NCBI GenBank assembly: GCA_000727475.1
Contig: KL647309.1
Location: 1,185,820-1,249,819, forward strand
Direction: 5' to 3'
DNA length: 64,000 bases
From: Sarcocystis neurona
Lineage: Eukaryota; Apicomplexa; Conoidasida; Eucoccidiorida; Sarcocystidae
Under the pieces are notes generated by a model. The model was not told the origin of the DNA and did no database searches. It saw nothing but the letters and a program-made list of their open reading frames with translations. The position numbers were made by a program, and so were the translations under genes. The first letter of the stretch is position 1. Each line of letters opens with the position of its first letter. Below are positions 34,387 to 45,809 of this stretch, one piece after another.

Positions 34387-34530
34387 TTTTTGCGGGGGGC
34401 GCGCGCGCGTCTGGCTGTCGTCTGCAGTGCATGCGGAAGCACGTCACCGCGACAGCACAAATTCTCCGGTGCCGACCCGATCTGCTTCCGAGACAAGAGA
34501 GAAGAACTTGGCCTTTCTTCTTAACATAGT
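34387..34530 (+). other. Possible 3'-terminal exon, frame ambiguous
   Basis: A good acceptor (TTTCTGCTTCAG ending 34381-34382) precedes unique, GC-rich sequence that is open in all three + frames until stops near 34523-34540. One frame gives SACGSTSPRQHKFSGADPIC, another CRLQCMRKHVTATAQILRC. The frame cannot be chosen without transcripts. Confidence 0.3.
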
Positions 34531-34625
34531 TCTCTCTCTTGCTTTTACCTCTTAATATATTTCAAAACATCCCTATTCATATTCACACACATATATATAT
34601 ACGTGTATATCTATCTCTTTCTCTC

Positions 34626-34656
<31 letters not shown>

Positions 34657-35209
34657 GGACGTGGAGAACCTGCGCTGTAGCAGGAAAGGAACAGCAGAAA
34701 TAGTCCGCGCTTCTGTGAGTGTCTTCCTGTATGTTTCTATCTTCATCTTCCTTCCGCCTTTTACACACTTTAGTCTCTTATATCTATCTATGTATCTACT
34801 GATATATATTATATATACATCTGTGTATACTTGTTTGTAGACGCACGGTGTTGCATATGCCCGTAGATGAGTCGTATCTACACGTGGAAGACAGAAAGTT
34901 GGTAGTGGCATACATGTATATGGATCGGCAGGTGTACAGACACCGCAACATTTGGGATGGAGGAGGCAGCACAGCGCAAGATTTCTTCTCCTCTTCGAGA
35001 CGGCATGGCAGGAAGTCAGCAACAGCAGCGCTAGTAAACTGCAGCCTCACGCTTTCGCCTGGTCTGCTAGCTCGTCAGACAGACAGGCATATTATTTATT
35101 GACGCATGCAGTCTATATACGCGCGCATGCACCTCATAAGGCCCACGGCCGCGTGCGCCACATAGTAAACCGCAGCCATGGAGGCAGTCTGCTGACATGC
35201 AGAAAGGAC

Positions 35210-36720
35210 TTTTTCTTAGCAGCAGCAGCAGGTTTCTCTACCTCAGTGGCAGCAGCGGCAGCAGAGGAACGCAGCCACGGGCTCGTACGTGCAGCAGCAA
35301 GAATGAGAAGGACAAGAGGTCGCAAAGCGGAACAGCGGGGGGGGGAGATAGGAGCAGCAGCCGGCAAGGAACTGCAGCGGAAGATAACCAGCAATAGAGA
35401 GAGCAGCAGCAGAACGGCAGCAGCTACCAGGGAAGGGAAAGTAGTAGCAGAGAAAAAAGAGCAGCAGCAGGAAAACAACAACCGCAGCACGAGGAGCAGA
35501 GGAATAGCAACATAACTGCAGCAGCAGCAGAGCAGTGGCAGCAGACCAGCAACCGTAGATCAGCAGCAGCAGACCATTAGCACCAGCAGCCGCGAGCGCA
35601 GCAAAAGCAGAGCAACAGCAGCAGCGCGGGCGCAGCAGCAGGAGAGTAGCAGCGGCAGCCACGGCGGCAGCAACAGGAGAGCAGCAGATCGGCGACAGCA
35701 GATCAGCAGCAGCAGATCGGCGACGGCAGATCAGCAGCAGCAGATCGGCGACAGCAGATCAGCAGCAGCAGATCGGCGACAGCAGATCAGCAGCAGCAGA
35801 TCGGCGACAGCAGATCAGCAGCAGCAGATCGGCGACAGCAGATCAGCAGCAGCAGATCGGCGACAGCAGATCAGCAGCAGCAGATGAGCAGGAGGAGAGC
35901 AGCAACAGCAGGAGAGGAGCAGCAAGAGAAGCGCAGGAAGGGGAGAAGAAGAGGACAAGAGCAGCAGCGAGAGGAAGAGCTCTATACCGTCTGACGTTGG
36001 GAGTGAGGAAGCCGGACGTCCGGGCGACCGATTCCGCTGTAGGTGCGGTGCCTTCCGGCTGCACTCGGTTCGAGCTGCTCGAGTATATATTCGACAACGG
36101 TAGGGCCGGCGGTGCAGCGGGCAGCAGGCAGCAAAAATCGGGCTTCATTCTGTGCGTACATTTCTACGTGGAGGGAACTGCCTGGACGCACAGAGGCCGA
36201 CAGGAGAGAAGACAAGACAAAATTTGAGCAGCAGAGATAGACGAAAAAGACGAGGAACAGAAAGTTGAGCGGAAGATACAACAGCAAGAGAAGTCGAGAC
36301 GAAGGGAAAGAGAAGACATGCGAGGAAGAGAAAATGGTGGGGAAGAGAAAGGAGAAGAACGGGAGTCTCGGCGGCCTCGAGGAGAGAGGAAGCGAAGGAA
36401 AGCCAAAATAGAGGAAAGGCAGAGAAATTAAAGAGACGTGCGCAAGAAGAGAGTGGAGCACTCTGAAAGAGACGAAGAGACACAGACACAGAAACACACA
36501 GCAGCATAGCTGTGGGTGGAACAGGAGCGTCAACAGTGTAGTAGCAGCAGCGGTAGGGTAGCTCCAGCAGTAGCAGCAGCCGGTCGGAGTAGCAGGAGCA
36601 GCGGTAGCACAGAACACACGCAGCAGCAGGAGCAGCAACACCAGCAGCAGGAGCAAGACCAGCAGCAGGAGCGGGAGCAGCAGCAGGAGCAGGAGCAGCA
36701 GCAGCAGCGGTGCTGACGCA
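35210..36720. repeat. CAG-rich tract with unique island
   Basis: CAG/CAA triplets dominate 35210-35980 and 36520-36715 on the + strand. The island 35985-36200 is unique and open on both strands (+ FELLEYIFDNG..., - PTVVEYILEQLEPSAAGRH), so a short exon may lie there but neither strand nor gene can be fixed. 36225-36510 is purine-rich. Confidence 0.6.
35687..35882. repeat. 28-bp minisatellite, seven near-perfect copies
   Basis: GATCGGCGAC recurs every 28 bases (35687, 35715, 35743, 35771, 35799, 35827, 35855). The unit is GATCGGCGACAGCA followed by GATCAGCAGCAGCA; the second copy carries one A-to-G change. The unit combines CAG triplets with two GATC sites. Since 28 is not a multiple of 3, each copy shifts the triplet register by one. 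Confidence 0.95.
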
Positions 36721-37080
36721 CTGTGGTGGAAGCGGCCTCAGGCGTCACCCCACGAAGCAGCGGCAGTAGCAGCTGTAATAAACGAAGAAGAAGGAGCAGC
36801 GGCTCTTGAAACCAGTAGGGGCCACGTTTAATATGAAGAAGAAGCTCTGTGTAGCCTGTGCGTTGCTGAGGGGAGACAGCAGCTACGCAATTGTAGAGAG
36901 TTCACACGAATTCGTTTCTACGAGGAGTCGACGTGTCCTCCGTTTTCTCCATTTCCTTTTCCTTTCCTTCTCTGGACAAAGTCTCCTCGAAGGGGTGATG
37001 CATGCTTTATCGCATGCAGGAAAGTGTGAACTCGTGAAAGAATGAAGTAACTCAGCAATCTATTGAGACAGCATACACCT
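36721..37080. other. Unique sequence without a supported gene
   Basis: Mixed sequence between a CAG tract and TA satellite. Short frames on both strands have no motif. A GCATGC-like palindromic spot occurs at about 36999-37020 (TGATGCATGC..CGCATGCAGG). Confidence 0.3.
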
Positions 37081-38330
37081 ACATCTATACTACATACATT
37101 TACGTATATATACATGTATGCACAGATGTATATATATACACATGTATATATGTACACGTATATATGTGGATCTCTCTCTACATATATACTCTACATACAT
37201 ATATATATTTACGTATGTTTTTTATCTGCATGCAGATGCGTCTGTGCAGTCACGTGTACTTGCGTATCCACGTTTGATGTCTCTGTGTCGACTTTTAGTG
37301 AATACGGAAACTCTTCAAAACTCCCCTTCTGGCACACCAATGCGCTTCTTTATTCAAGTGCAAAATGTATACATTCATATGTCCATCTCTCCCTATGCAC
37401 GTACTTACATATATATATGTGTATGTCTGTGTGTGTGTGTGTGTGTCTGCATATATATAAAATGTATTTACATGTGAATACGTGTATGCCTCTCCCTTTC
37501 TCTCGTTCTCTCTCTCTCTACGTATATCCTCCCCTCTCTTTTTCCTTTTCTCTCTCTGTCTCTTTCTATCTATATCCATATCTATCTATATCTACATCAA
37601 TCTATCTATATCTATCTATCTATATCTATATCTATCTCTCTTTCTATATATAAATTTGAATGTAGACGCAACGTCAACTCTACATATATGCGACACAGTT
37701 GTACGCAGCTGTACGTGTAACTACAGAAGTTAATTACCTGTCAACTTATCTATCTGTCTGCCTATCTGCTGCCCATATATCTCTCTATATACATATATAT
37801 GTATATATGTGTGCCTCTCTTTTTGTACACACATATACATACGAAAGTACACACTTGTGCCTGTTTTCCTTCCGGTCCCTCTCTCTCTGCCCAAATATAT
37901 CTATATATATGTGTAGGCATTTCTCTCTCCGTAGAGTCATATATATACAGAGAGATATCCGAATATAGACACAAAGTCAAGTGTACATATCTGCCGGACA
38001 CGTGTAGGCACGCTTCTATGTATGAATTTCGGAATTCACTTTCTGTCCCACATTCCCCTCTCTCTGTCTTCTTCAGAAGTTTGTCTCTATATCCACTTTT
38101 TCCTTGCGTTTTCACATATATTGGCACGCATACACATACATGCGCAGACATATTTACATATGCGTACACATCCACATACAAACATGTATGTATACAAAGA
38201 CACACATACATATCTTCATACCTACATGTTTGCATGCACATATACTGCTACCTGGGCACATTCGTACATATATATATCCATATGAAAATTCAATTTTATA
38301 ACACATACACATATGAGTATCCTTCCGCAC
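37080..38330. repeat. TA, TATC and TC microsatellites
   Basis: TA/CA-rich satellite, a TG run at 37429-37447, and TATC/TATA tetranucleotide repeats at about 37565-37650. No gene is supported. Confidence 0.7.
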
Positions 38331-38389
38331 GTCTCCACGTGTCGTCGTTGTCCAGCCACGAGTATTCACAGTTGAGTCGTCCTTTCCCT

Positions 38390-40085
38390 GTCTCTCTCCA
38401 TATGCCCCCCCCTAAATCTTCTCATTTCCTGATCTGCTCCACTTTCGTTTCTTGTCCTCTCTGTGTCTCTTCTCTCTTCTTCCTGACTTCCGCTCTCCCC
38501 ACACCTTCCTTCCCCATGTCTCTCTTTTCTGCTGCGGAATCGCACATATGTTCTTGCTCGGTCTTCTGCTTCAGCCGACGACACACAAACATCCACACAC
38601 GCAATACATTTGTGTGTGAATATATGCTGCACCTGCGAAGACCTGAAATGTCTTCTCCGAAGCAGTGCCGCGCGCGCCGTAAATTTCTCGACGACTCTCA
38701 CGTGTTCTGCTCAGTAGTGACGACTTTCTCTTTCTTGTGTCTGTTTTCTGCTTTTCTCTTGTCTCTCGACGGTATTTCTGTTTTCCTCTTCCTTCTCCGT
38801 CCGTTTGCTCTACAAGTCCTTCTGCATGCTTTCTGCCCCGTCTTTCACTTGGGCCCTCTTTCTTCCTCTTTCGACACCTTTCGGTTCTCCCCTCTCTCCC
38901 TCGCTGTCTCCCCTCTCTCCCTCGCTGTCTCCCCTTTCTCTCCTGTCTCCCCTTTCTCTCCTGTCTCCCGCTGTCTCCCCTTTCTCTCCTGTCTCCCCTT
39001 TCTCTCCTGTCTCTCTTCTCTCTCCTGTCTCCCCCTTCTCTCCTGTCTCCCTCGGTGTCTCTCTCTTCTCTCGTGTCTCCCTATCTGTCTCTCTGCCTCT
39101 CCCTTCTCCCCTGTCTTTTCTCTCGTGTCTCCCTTTTCTCTCCCGTCTCCCTCTGCCGTCTCCCTTTTCTCTCTCCTGTCTCTCTCTCTGTCTCTCTCTT
39201 TTGCTTCCCTCCCCCTTCTCTGTTGCTTCCGTTGTCTTTGGTTTTTTGTCTCCCACCCTGCCCTCGCTTTCCGCCCGTTTCTGCGCTTCCTTCGTCGCCT
39301 CTGTACTTCTTCCTCTCTGCCTTCTCCATATTCTTCTGTCCCTTCATCCTCCCCACTTCTCCTTTTGCGCCTTTTCTCTGTTTCTTCTTCATCTTCTTCC
39401 CCGTTCTCTCGTCTTTTCTTCTTCTTTTTCGTCCCGGTTTTTCTGTCTCTTCTTGAGTCTTCGTCCCCACGTTTCGTCTGTCGCCAAGCCTGTCCCCTCC
39501 GTCTTCTCTTCTTCGCTCTCTTTCTTGCCTTCCAATCTCTTCTTTCTTCTTCTCCTTCCCCTCCTGTCCCTCTCCCTCTGCACCGCTACCGGCAGTTGCC
39601 TTTGGCTTTCTCGTTTTGTCTGCTGTTGTCACTTCTTCCCTTTCTCCCCCCCTATCTCTCTCTTTCTGGTTTCCTCTTCTCTTCCTTTCTGTCTTCCCCT
39701 CTCTGCTTCGTCCTTTCTTTTTTTCCCTTCTGCTTTCTGTCCGCATGTTCTTCCCCCTCTCGCTCTCTCTTCCGCTTCTCCCTCTCGACTTCTCCGTTTC
39801 TCTTCTCTCCCCACCTGCATCTTCTTTCTTCTTCTTATTTCTCTACGTCTTCTTGTCTCACTTTCTCTGTGTATGTGTGTGTGTCTCTTTTCTTCTTTTT
39901 CTTCTCCTTCCTCTTCGCTCTCGTCCTTTGACGCCCTTCTCCTCTTTTTCGTCTGGTTCCCCACAAACACAGAGTCCACACCGTCATTTTCCGCCTTTCG
40001 CTACTGAACTCTGTCTTGATTCTTTTCTCTTTCACCTCCGCTTCTTCTTTTCCTCTTCTCGCCTCCTCCCCCTTCCTTCTTCTTG
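38390..40085. repeat. Long polypyrimidine strand-biased tract
   Basis: For about 1.7 kb the + strand is overwhelmingly C/T and the - strand A/G. Within it, 38889-39060 is an 18-20-bp minisatellite (CTGTCTCCCCTTTCTCTC and variants, about eight copies). A long + frame (Ser/Leu/Phe) and several - frames (Lys/Glu/Arg/Gly, with GEKGET-like repeats) are both by-products of the bias. A charged coiled exon on - is possible but no splice structure supports it. Confidence 0.75.
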
Positions 40086-40544
40086 TTAAACTTTAAAACT
40101 CCTCAACTCGTCGAGAGTGCTCCTTCTTTTACCTCCTTTTAGTGGCCAGGCTTTGTGTGCAGCGTCCTCCCAAACGCGCGTCGAGCCGTCAGGCAGCGGA
40201 GAAGTATTTCCTCCCAGAAGTCTTCTTCCTCCTCCTGCTCCTCCTCCTCCTCCTCTGGCTGTTGCTGTTGCCGCTGCGCTGCCTGCCTCGCCCCCACTAT
40301 CCACCCGAGACGACGAAGAAGAAGAGGTAGAGGAGGAAGCAGGAGCAGAAACAGCAGCAGCACGAGCAGCAGCACGAGCAGCAGCAGCAGAGGCAACACC
40401 AGGAGAACAGCGCGTGCCCCAGCGAGGAATAAAAATGTGCGTCCGCTTGCGACTGTACAGGCCCCTCTTCAAATGTATGCGGTTCATTCCCCAGGGCAGG
40501 CCACTAACGGGAAAGAGGCCGCCCCGGTGTCCTCCGCGAGGCAT
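40086..40544 (-). CDS. Small unrecognised basic protein
   Basis: A - strand frame from ATG at 40544 to TAA at 40088-40086, about 152 residues. The N-terminal 50 residues are basic and well mixed (MPRGGHRGGLFPVSGLPWGM, then HLKRGLYSRKRTHIFIPRWG). The middle is Ala/Ser/Gly low complexity from CAG triplets, and the end is KAWPLKGGKRRSTLDELRSF. The frame is open a further 22 codons upstream (to 40610), so an earlier exon may join. The size, basic N-terminus and conserved-looking ends suggest a small organellar or RNA-binding protein, but I recognise no family. Confidence 0.45.
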   Translation of the reverse strand: MPRGGHRGGLFPVSGLPWGMNRIHLKRGLYSRKRTHIFIPRWGTRCSPGVASAAAARAAARAAAVSAPASSSTSSSSSSRVDSGGEAGSAAATATARGGGGGAGGGRRLLGGNTSPLPDGSTRVWEDAAHKAWPLKGGKRRSTLDELRSFKV

Positions 40545-40599
40545 CTTTTCGACGAAACGGAAAGAGGCAAAGGACGAAGGGAAAAGACGAAAGAAAACA

Positions 40600-41200
40600 G
40601 AAGTGGACAAATAGAAACAGAGAAGAAAAAATGGGAGGGACGGAGGGGAGGGGGGGGGAAGAAAGTAAGACTATGCAGACACGCACAGCGAAAAGAGAAG
40701 GGAAGAGGGAGACGCAGACGGAGACGGGAAGCAGACCGAATAAGGCTCCCGGCGCCCAGGGGAGGCCGGCGGGAGGCGGACTCCCCCTTTCCTGGAGGGG
40801 TGTACGTCCACTGCGCCCGGCGGAAATTCGAAGAAAAGGATGAAGAAGAGAAGTGACATGGCAAGTGACGGAAAAGACAAACGAGGGGCAAAAAGGCTCT
40901 CGGAAAAGCGAGCAAGGAAGAGGAAACTACGGAGGAAGACGGCTGGGCCAAAATGCTTGGAAATGCAAGTTTGAAGGAAAACTGCTTTTCCTGCAGATAA
41001 TACAAATAAAAAAGGATGGATCAAAGGCGCGAAAATTTCAGGAAGAAGTCTTTCTTTTTTTCGTCCCACACAAACGTGCACACGTGTGTGTCTGTGTCCG
41101 TCTCTCTATGCGGACGTATACCCACACGTTTTCTACGTGTATACCTACGTAACAAATACACACGTCTGTAGCAAGCCTGTGAATATTCGTGTACATTTAT
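40600..41200. other. Purine-rich spacer without a supported gene
   Basis: The + strand is A/G-rich at 40550-40960, the reverse of the preceding tract, then becomes ordinary. Frames on both strands are composition-driven (Lys/Glu/Arg on +, Phe/Ser/Leu on -). No motif. Confidence 0.35.
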
Positions 41201-41208
41201 ACAAATAT

Positions 41209-41440
41209 ACAGGCGTGCATGCGTGTACACATATATGTATATATACAAAGATACAGGCGCGGAGGCGTGTACAGATATATGTACATATACATGAAGATTC
41301 AGCCACGGAGGCGTGTGCACATATACGTACGTATATACGAGTATACAGGCGCACGCGTACACACGCACACATATGAACGACTATACAAATATACACGTGC
41401 GTAAAGGCGTGCATATATATATGTTTATACACATGCACAA
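41209..41440. repeat. Degenerate 44-48-bp minisatellite
   Basis: About five units, each beginning near ACAGGCG (41209, 41253, 41299, 41345, about 41393) and containing GGCGTGTACACATATATGTA-like sequence. Units differ by substitutions and by TA-length changes. Confidence 0.75.
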
Positions 41441-42179
41441 CGCCCGAACATGTGTCTATCCGTATACACACATACACGCGGGTGACTCACACATATATGT
41501 TCGTCTTTACTACTATCCACGCGCGCATGCGCAAGCTGTTGCATGCGAATTTTCAGAGATACGAACAGGCAGGAGATCACCTGGCGTCTCACTTTCTGTG
41601 CGGTTGTCCCCCCACGGATGTAGACGGCTGCATATATGTATTTCTTGGCTATGGCGACTATTTAGGGAGAGGGAAGAAATATCGCTCGCCTTTCTTATTC
41701 CACATATGTGAGGCCCGTGCAAGACATGAAAAATATCTCCGCGTATGCAACGGAAGCTGCTGCATGCAGGGGTGTTGTGCTTTACTGTCTCCACTGCGTC
41801 TCATTGACACACAGACATACATACACTGTGAAGTCGGCACACACATATTTATACATATATTCACTGTGTAAATATAGGCCTCTATACACGTATGTATATA
41901 CATAGAGTCTGCGATTTATTTATATGTATATACATACCTGTGTATCTATATAGAGGTGCCCATATACGTATGTGTATGTATACAGTCGTTTACTTATATA
42001 TATATGTGTATATACATACCCTGTGTACCTGTATAGACCCCTCTATATACGAATGAATATAAATGTATGTATATATTAGTCCTATATATACATATATATC
42101 TGTGTATCAATGTAGAGGTTGGGTTGTTCCATGCACGTATATACTCTGTGTGTGTGTGTGTGAGGCGGTCTGTGCGTGA

Positions 42180-42218
<39 letters not shown>

Positions 42219-42560
42219 TACACATGCGTGTACAAATGTATGTACGTTGACACACACGCACATATATATATATATATGTACATATATGTATATATACATG
42301 TACACATATACATATATATATACACATGGATATTTGTACATGTATCTATCGTGTAAATGGCACACGGGGACATCCGTGTGTTCGCGCATATACACATGTA
42401 CATATATTTAGTTCCTTTATCGTAAAACTGGCAGGCAGTACAATCCCGTATGCATGTCTCATAGAGCAAGAAACATTTGTTCATGTACAAGAAACACGGC
42501 TACACATGTGTATATACCCCCCCACTCGTTTACATGTGCGTGTGTGTGTGTGTGTATTTA
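41441..42560. repeat. Short unique island followed by TA satellite
   Basis: 41520-41800 is unique and has a possible + exon after TTTTCAG at 41556 (RYEQAGDHLASHFLC). 41820-42420 is TA/CA satellite, including a long TA run at 42182-42216. A TG run follows at 42539-42555. No complete gene can be built. Confidence 0.4.
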
Positions 42561-42579
42561 ACGAAGAAAGATGTACAAA

Positions 42580-42922
42580 GTCGGAGGGAGACCGGAGGTT
42601 TCAAAAGAGACTGGCAGGCAAAGTGCGAAGAAGAAACCCAACTGCTCGAGTGGATGGTGCAACTGTGACAGCAACACTGGTGCAACAGACAGCAAGTTCT
42701 GAGGAACTGCTGCATGTGGGAAAGGGAAATTTTCACTCTTGCATTGTCGACGTGCTTCTCTGGGTTCCACAGACGAATTTAGCCGAAGAGGGCAAGAGCA
42801 GGTGCAGAATTTTTGCTGTATGTAACGTTCGAATCTCCTTCTTCCAGAGGAGTCGCTGGGGACCTGTGGAAGCACTACGAGGCAGCATAGCGGCAGTTCA
42901 CGACTATATTACATACAGTTAG
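42580..42922 (+). CDS. Unrecognised + strand ORF
   Basis: A + frame of about 113 codons ending in a stop at about 42922 has mixed protein-like composition (VTATLVQQTASSEELLHVGK, then FHSCIVDVLLWVPQTNLAEE). It contains internal AG|GT candidates (near 42801) and may be two exons. No domain recognised. A short ATG frame at 43077 (MPVEDLLRRCYGFDASETDR), ending at a potential donor, could be the first exon of another + gene. Confidence 0.35.
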
Positions 42923-44669
42923 TAGCGCCACACTTCGCTCTCTCTGGTGAGGGGACGTGCTTCGCAGAAGTAGTAAGGGTGACTGTAGAAGTCGCACCAG
43001 CTTCGATAATCCTACTAGCGTGTGGTATTTGTTGGCGTGCGGGGATTCTAAGTTTCCTAGTGCTGGCAATGAAAAATGCCCGTGGAGGACCTGCTTCGTC
43101 GCTGCTACGGATTTGACGCCTCAGAAACAGATCGGCTCGATACTTCAGCGTAATTACCTACGACTTCTTGTCGTCTCTTCTAAAACGTACAGAAGAGGAA
43201 AAAAGCGCGTCCAGAGTCGTTAGAGAGGAAGTCGTGAAGAAAAGTATCTTGTCAGGGGGAAGAGATGGGTGTGCATGTGCCTGTTGGGCTGACAAAAGGC
43301 GAGAAAGCTGTAAAGACTGTTTATTTTGTCAAGAACAGGGGAAATGGGCGGCTGTACAGACACACGGGAGAAAATATGACGCATGGAGCGTCTAGACACA
43401 CCGTAAGACACGGGATACACCTCGTGAATGTGAGGAAGTTTAGCGGTGACAGGGAGACGTAACTTCCCACGGTTTTATGAATAGAGAAAACAAAAGCTGA
43501 TGAATTGAAAAAAATTTGGTGCCGACTGGGAGAAACCTGTGACGGCCGCAAGGGCTCTTTGAGGACGGGAGCGTGCAGCGGCGACACAGAAGAAGCGTCG
43601 GGGAGAACTGTAGCTAGCGAACAAGGTGTGGCCGCGGAAAGGCAAACGAACAGCTTAAGGAGGCTGTAGGAATGGAAAATTTAAATTCTATGATGGGACT
43701 GTAGGATGTAAACGAGGATATCATTGACAGTGTGTAATTTGACGCGCATGCATCTCTACATGTCACCGCAGCTGTACCGCGTGCACCGCCACAGGAATGT
43801 TACATGTTTTTGTATATGTGTGCGCTAGATTGGTTGCGTATTTTTCCTCAAAAGGCAAATGTAGCCTCCGAAAGTGAAGAAGGCACAAGGTAGAGAAAAA
43901 GAAGGACAGTCAAAAATCAACCCGCAACACGCCGTCACGGACGCATGTGTGTGTGACAGCTAGTTGCGTTGCTTGTAGCCACAGGAGTTGGTCTATAAGG
44001 CCAACTACACTGAGGACAACTGCTAAGACAACACAAAAGAGTGTGCCTTTCTTTAATGGTGGACTGGCCGTGCAGTGAATGAACGACGTCAAATGCGGAA
44101 AAGACCAGACGGCAAAAAACAGTGAAGTGTGCGGTGTAGGGTGTACTGTGCGTCTTTGCACCGTTCCAGTGCTGCAGGGTAAAGTTTACAGAACAGAAAC
44201 ACATATCACGTCGCCGTGCGGAACAGCTTTCACGGCGCGCTGCCCTCAAGCGTTTGAATTTAAACGAGAGTCTTCTCTGTGCCGCGTCGTTTAACCACCG
44301 TTATACATCTCAAGTCAACGTCTCCTCCCCCGAAGTAGCACTCTGTCCCAGTCTGTGTCTTTGTGTCTGTTTACACATTCATACGTATGCCGTTATTTTG
44401 TGAAGGATACCAGCAACTCCAGGTGTAAGCCACCTCGGTTTTGTTTCACATTTGTGTGGTTGTGGGGGTGGACACTCCAGCGTAAGCAGCCCTCTGCAAA
44501 CCACCGTTTCTTTATAGAAATAGTATAGAAGTAGTATCAGCCGTGAGTATAGTGAACCTTGTTTTTCTAGATAGCGAAGGCACAACTCGAACGCCACGCC
44601 TGCGTCGCTCAAGTCGTGGAGCAGCAGTAAGTGAAATTCATGCAGGACGTGCCACGGAGCCTCACCGCA
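42923..44669. other. Calm region without a supported gene
   Basis: Low in repeats. Overlapping + frames at 43168-43395 and 43265-43462 are both open; one is Cys-rich. The remainder up to the gap has only short frames on both strands. I see no RNA gene or array. Confidence 0.4.
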
Positions 44670-44728
44670 GTTACCTGTTATATTATGCACATACGTGCCC
44701 CTAAACATATCCGCGCGTAAATATATAT
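44670..44728. repeat. Left copy of gap-flanking direct repeat
   Basis: GTTACCTGTTATATTATGCA and the following sequence up to the TA run is repeated immediately right of the gap at 45254. The copies differ only by three single-base indels, not substitutions. Confidence 0.9.
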
Positions 44729-45253
44729 NNNNNNNNNNNNNNNNNNNNNNNNNNNNNNNNNNNNNNNNNNNNNNNNNNNNNNNNNNNNNNNNNNNNNNNN
44801 NNNNNNNNNNNNNNNNNNNNNNNNNNNNNNNNNNNNNNNNNNNNNNNNNNNNNNNNNNNNNNNNNNNNNNNNNNNNNNNNNNNNNNNNNNNNNNNNNNNN
44901 NNNNNNNNNNNNNNNNNNNNNNNNNNNNNNNNNNNNNNNNNNNNNNNNNNNNNNNNNNNNNNNNNNNNNNNNNNNNNNNNNNNNNNNNNNNNNNNNNNNN
45001 NNNNNNNNNNNNNNNNNNNNNNNNNNNNNNNNNNNNNNNNNNNNNNNNNNNNNNNNNNNNNNNNNNNNNNNNNNNNNNNNNNNNNNNNNNNNNNNNNNNN
45101 NNNNNNNNNNNNNNNNNNNNNNNNNNNNNNNNNNNNNNNNNNNNNNNNNNNNNNNNNNNNNNNNNNNNNNNNNNNNNNNNNNNNNNNNNNNNNNNNNNNN
45201 NNNNNNNNNNNNNNNNNNNNNNNNNNNNNNNNNNNNNNNNNNNNNNNNNNNNN
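44729..45253. other. Assembly gap (525 N)
   Basis: A run of undetermined bases. It is flanked on both sides by the same ~60-base sequence ending in a TA run, so the two contig ends probably overlap and the true gap may be much shorter than 525 bases, or absent. Confidence 0.98.
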
Positions 45254-45301
45254 GTTACCTGTTATATTATGCACATACGTCGCCCCTAACATATCCGCGC
45301 G

Positions 45302-45314
<13 letters not shown>
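45254..45314. repeat. Right copy of gap-flanking direct repeat
   Basis: This is the second copy of the sequence at 44670-44728. It continues into a long TA run (about 45302-45333) and then TATC repeats (45425-45445). Confidence 0.9.
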
Positions 45315-45335
<21 letters not shown>

Positions 45336-45692
45336 CTACATTTTTGCGTAAGTGTGTGTGCCTGCTAAGTCTAGGGTAACTCACCGCCTCGCTCTACATA
45401 TATTTATCTATCCATCCATATGTAGATATATCTATCTATCTATCTATGCGGTACATATCTGTTTTTACACCCATGTAGATCTACGTATATGCACGAGCAT
45501 GCGGAGGTCTGTTGAAAGCAGGGTTCCGAAGATTCACATTGCTTTGCTACGAAGGTGCACGCGTTTGTATACGCATATATACGTGTACTTTCCTTCCTCT
45601 ACTTTCTGCATGCCCATATTTCCAAATATGCGCCAGCTGAGCTTCGCAGAGAACGGGGATTTGACGGCGTATGCGAGTTCTTCTGTAGACGC

Positions 45693-45723
<31 letters not shown>

Positions 45724-45809
45724 CATAGATAGATAGATAGGTATTATAGGTAAACCCATGGTGCGGCATCTGTGACGCTGTAAGATGTGGACATTTCTCC
45801 CCCACGAAG

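Noticed and set aside
37799..39931. 710-codon + frame
   Set aside because: It runs from TA satellite into the CT tract and consists of Tyr/Ile then Ser/Leu/Phe strings; openness is due to repeat composition.
40400..40544. Mitochondrial ribosomal protein bL28-like N-terminus (RGLYSRK)
   Set aside because: Only a few residues resemble the family and the expected downstream motif is missing.
43260..43395. Cys-rich frame resembling a CXXC zinc finger (CACACWADKRRESCKDCLFC)
   Set aside because: Cysteine spacing does not match the CXXC consensus, no KFGG motif follows, and an overlapping frame of the same bases is equally open.
44678..45351. Long frames on both strands through the gap
   Set aside because: They consist mainly of undetermined bases.
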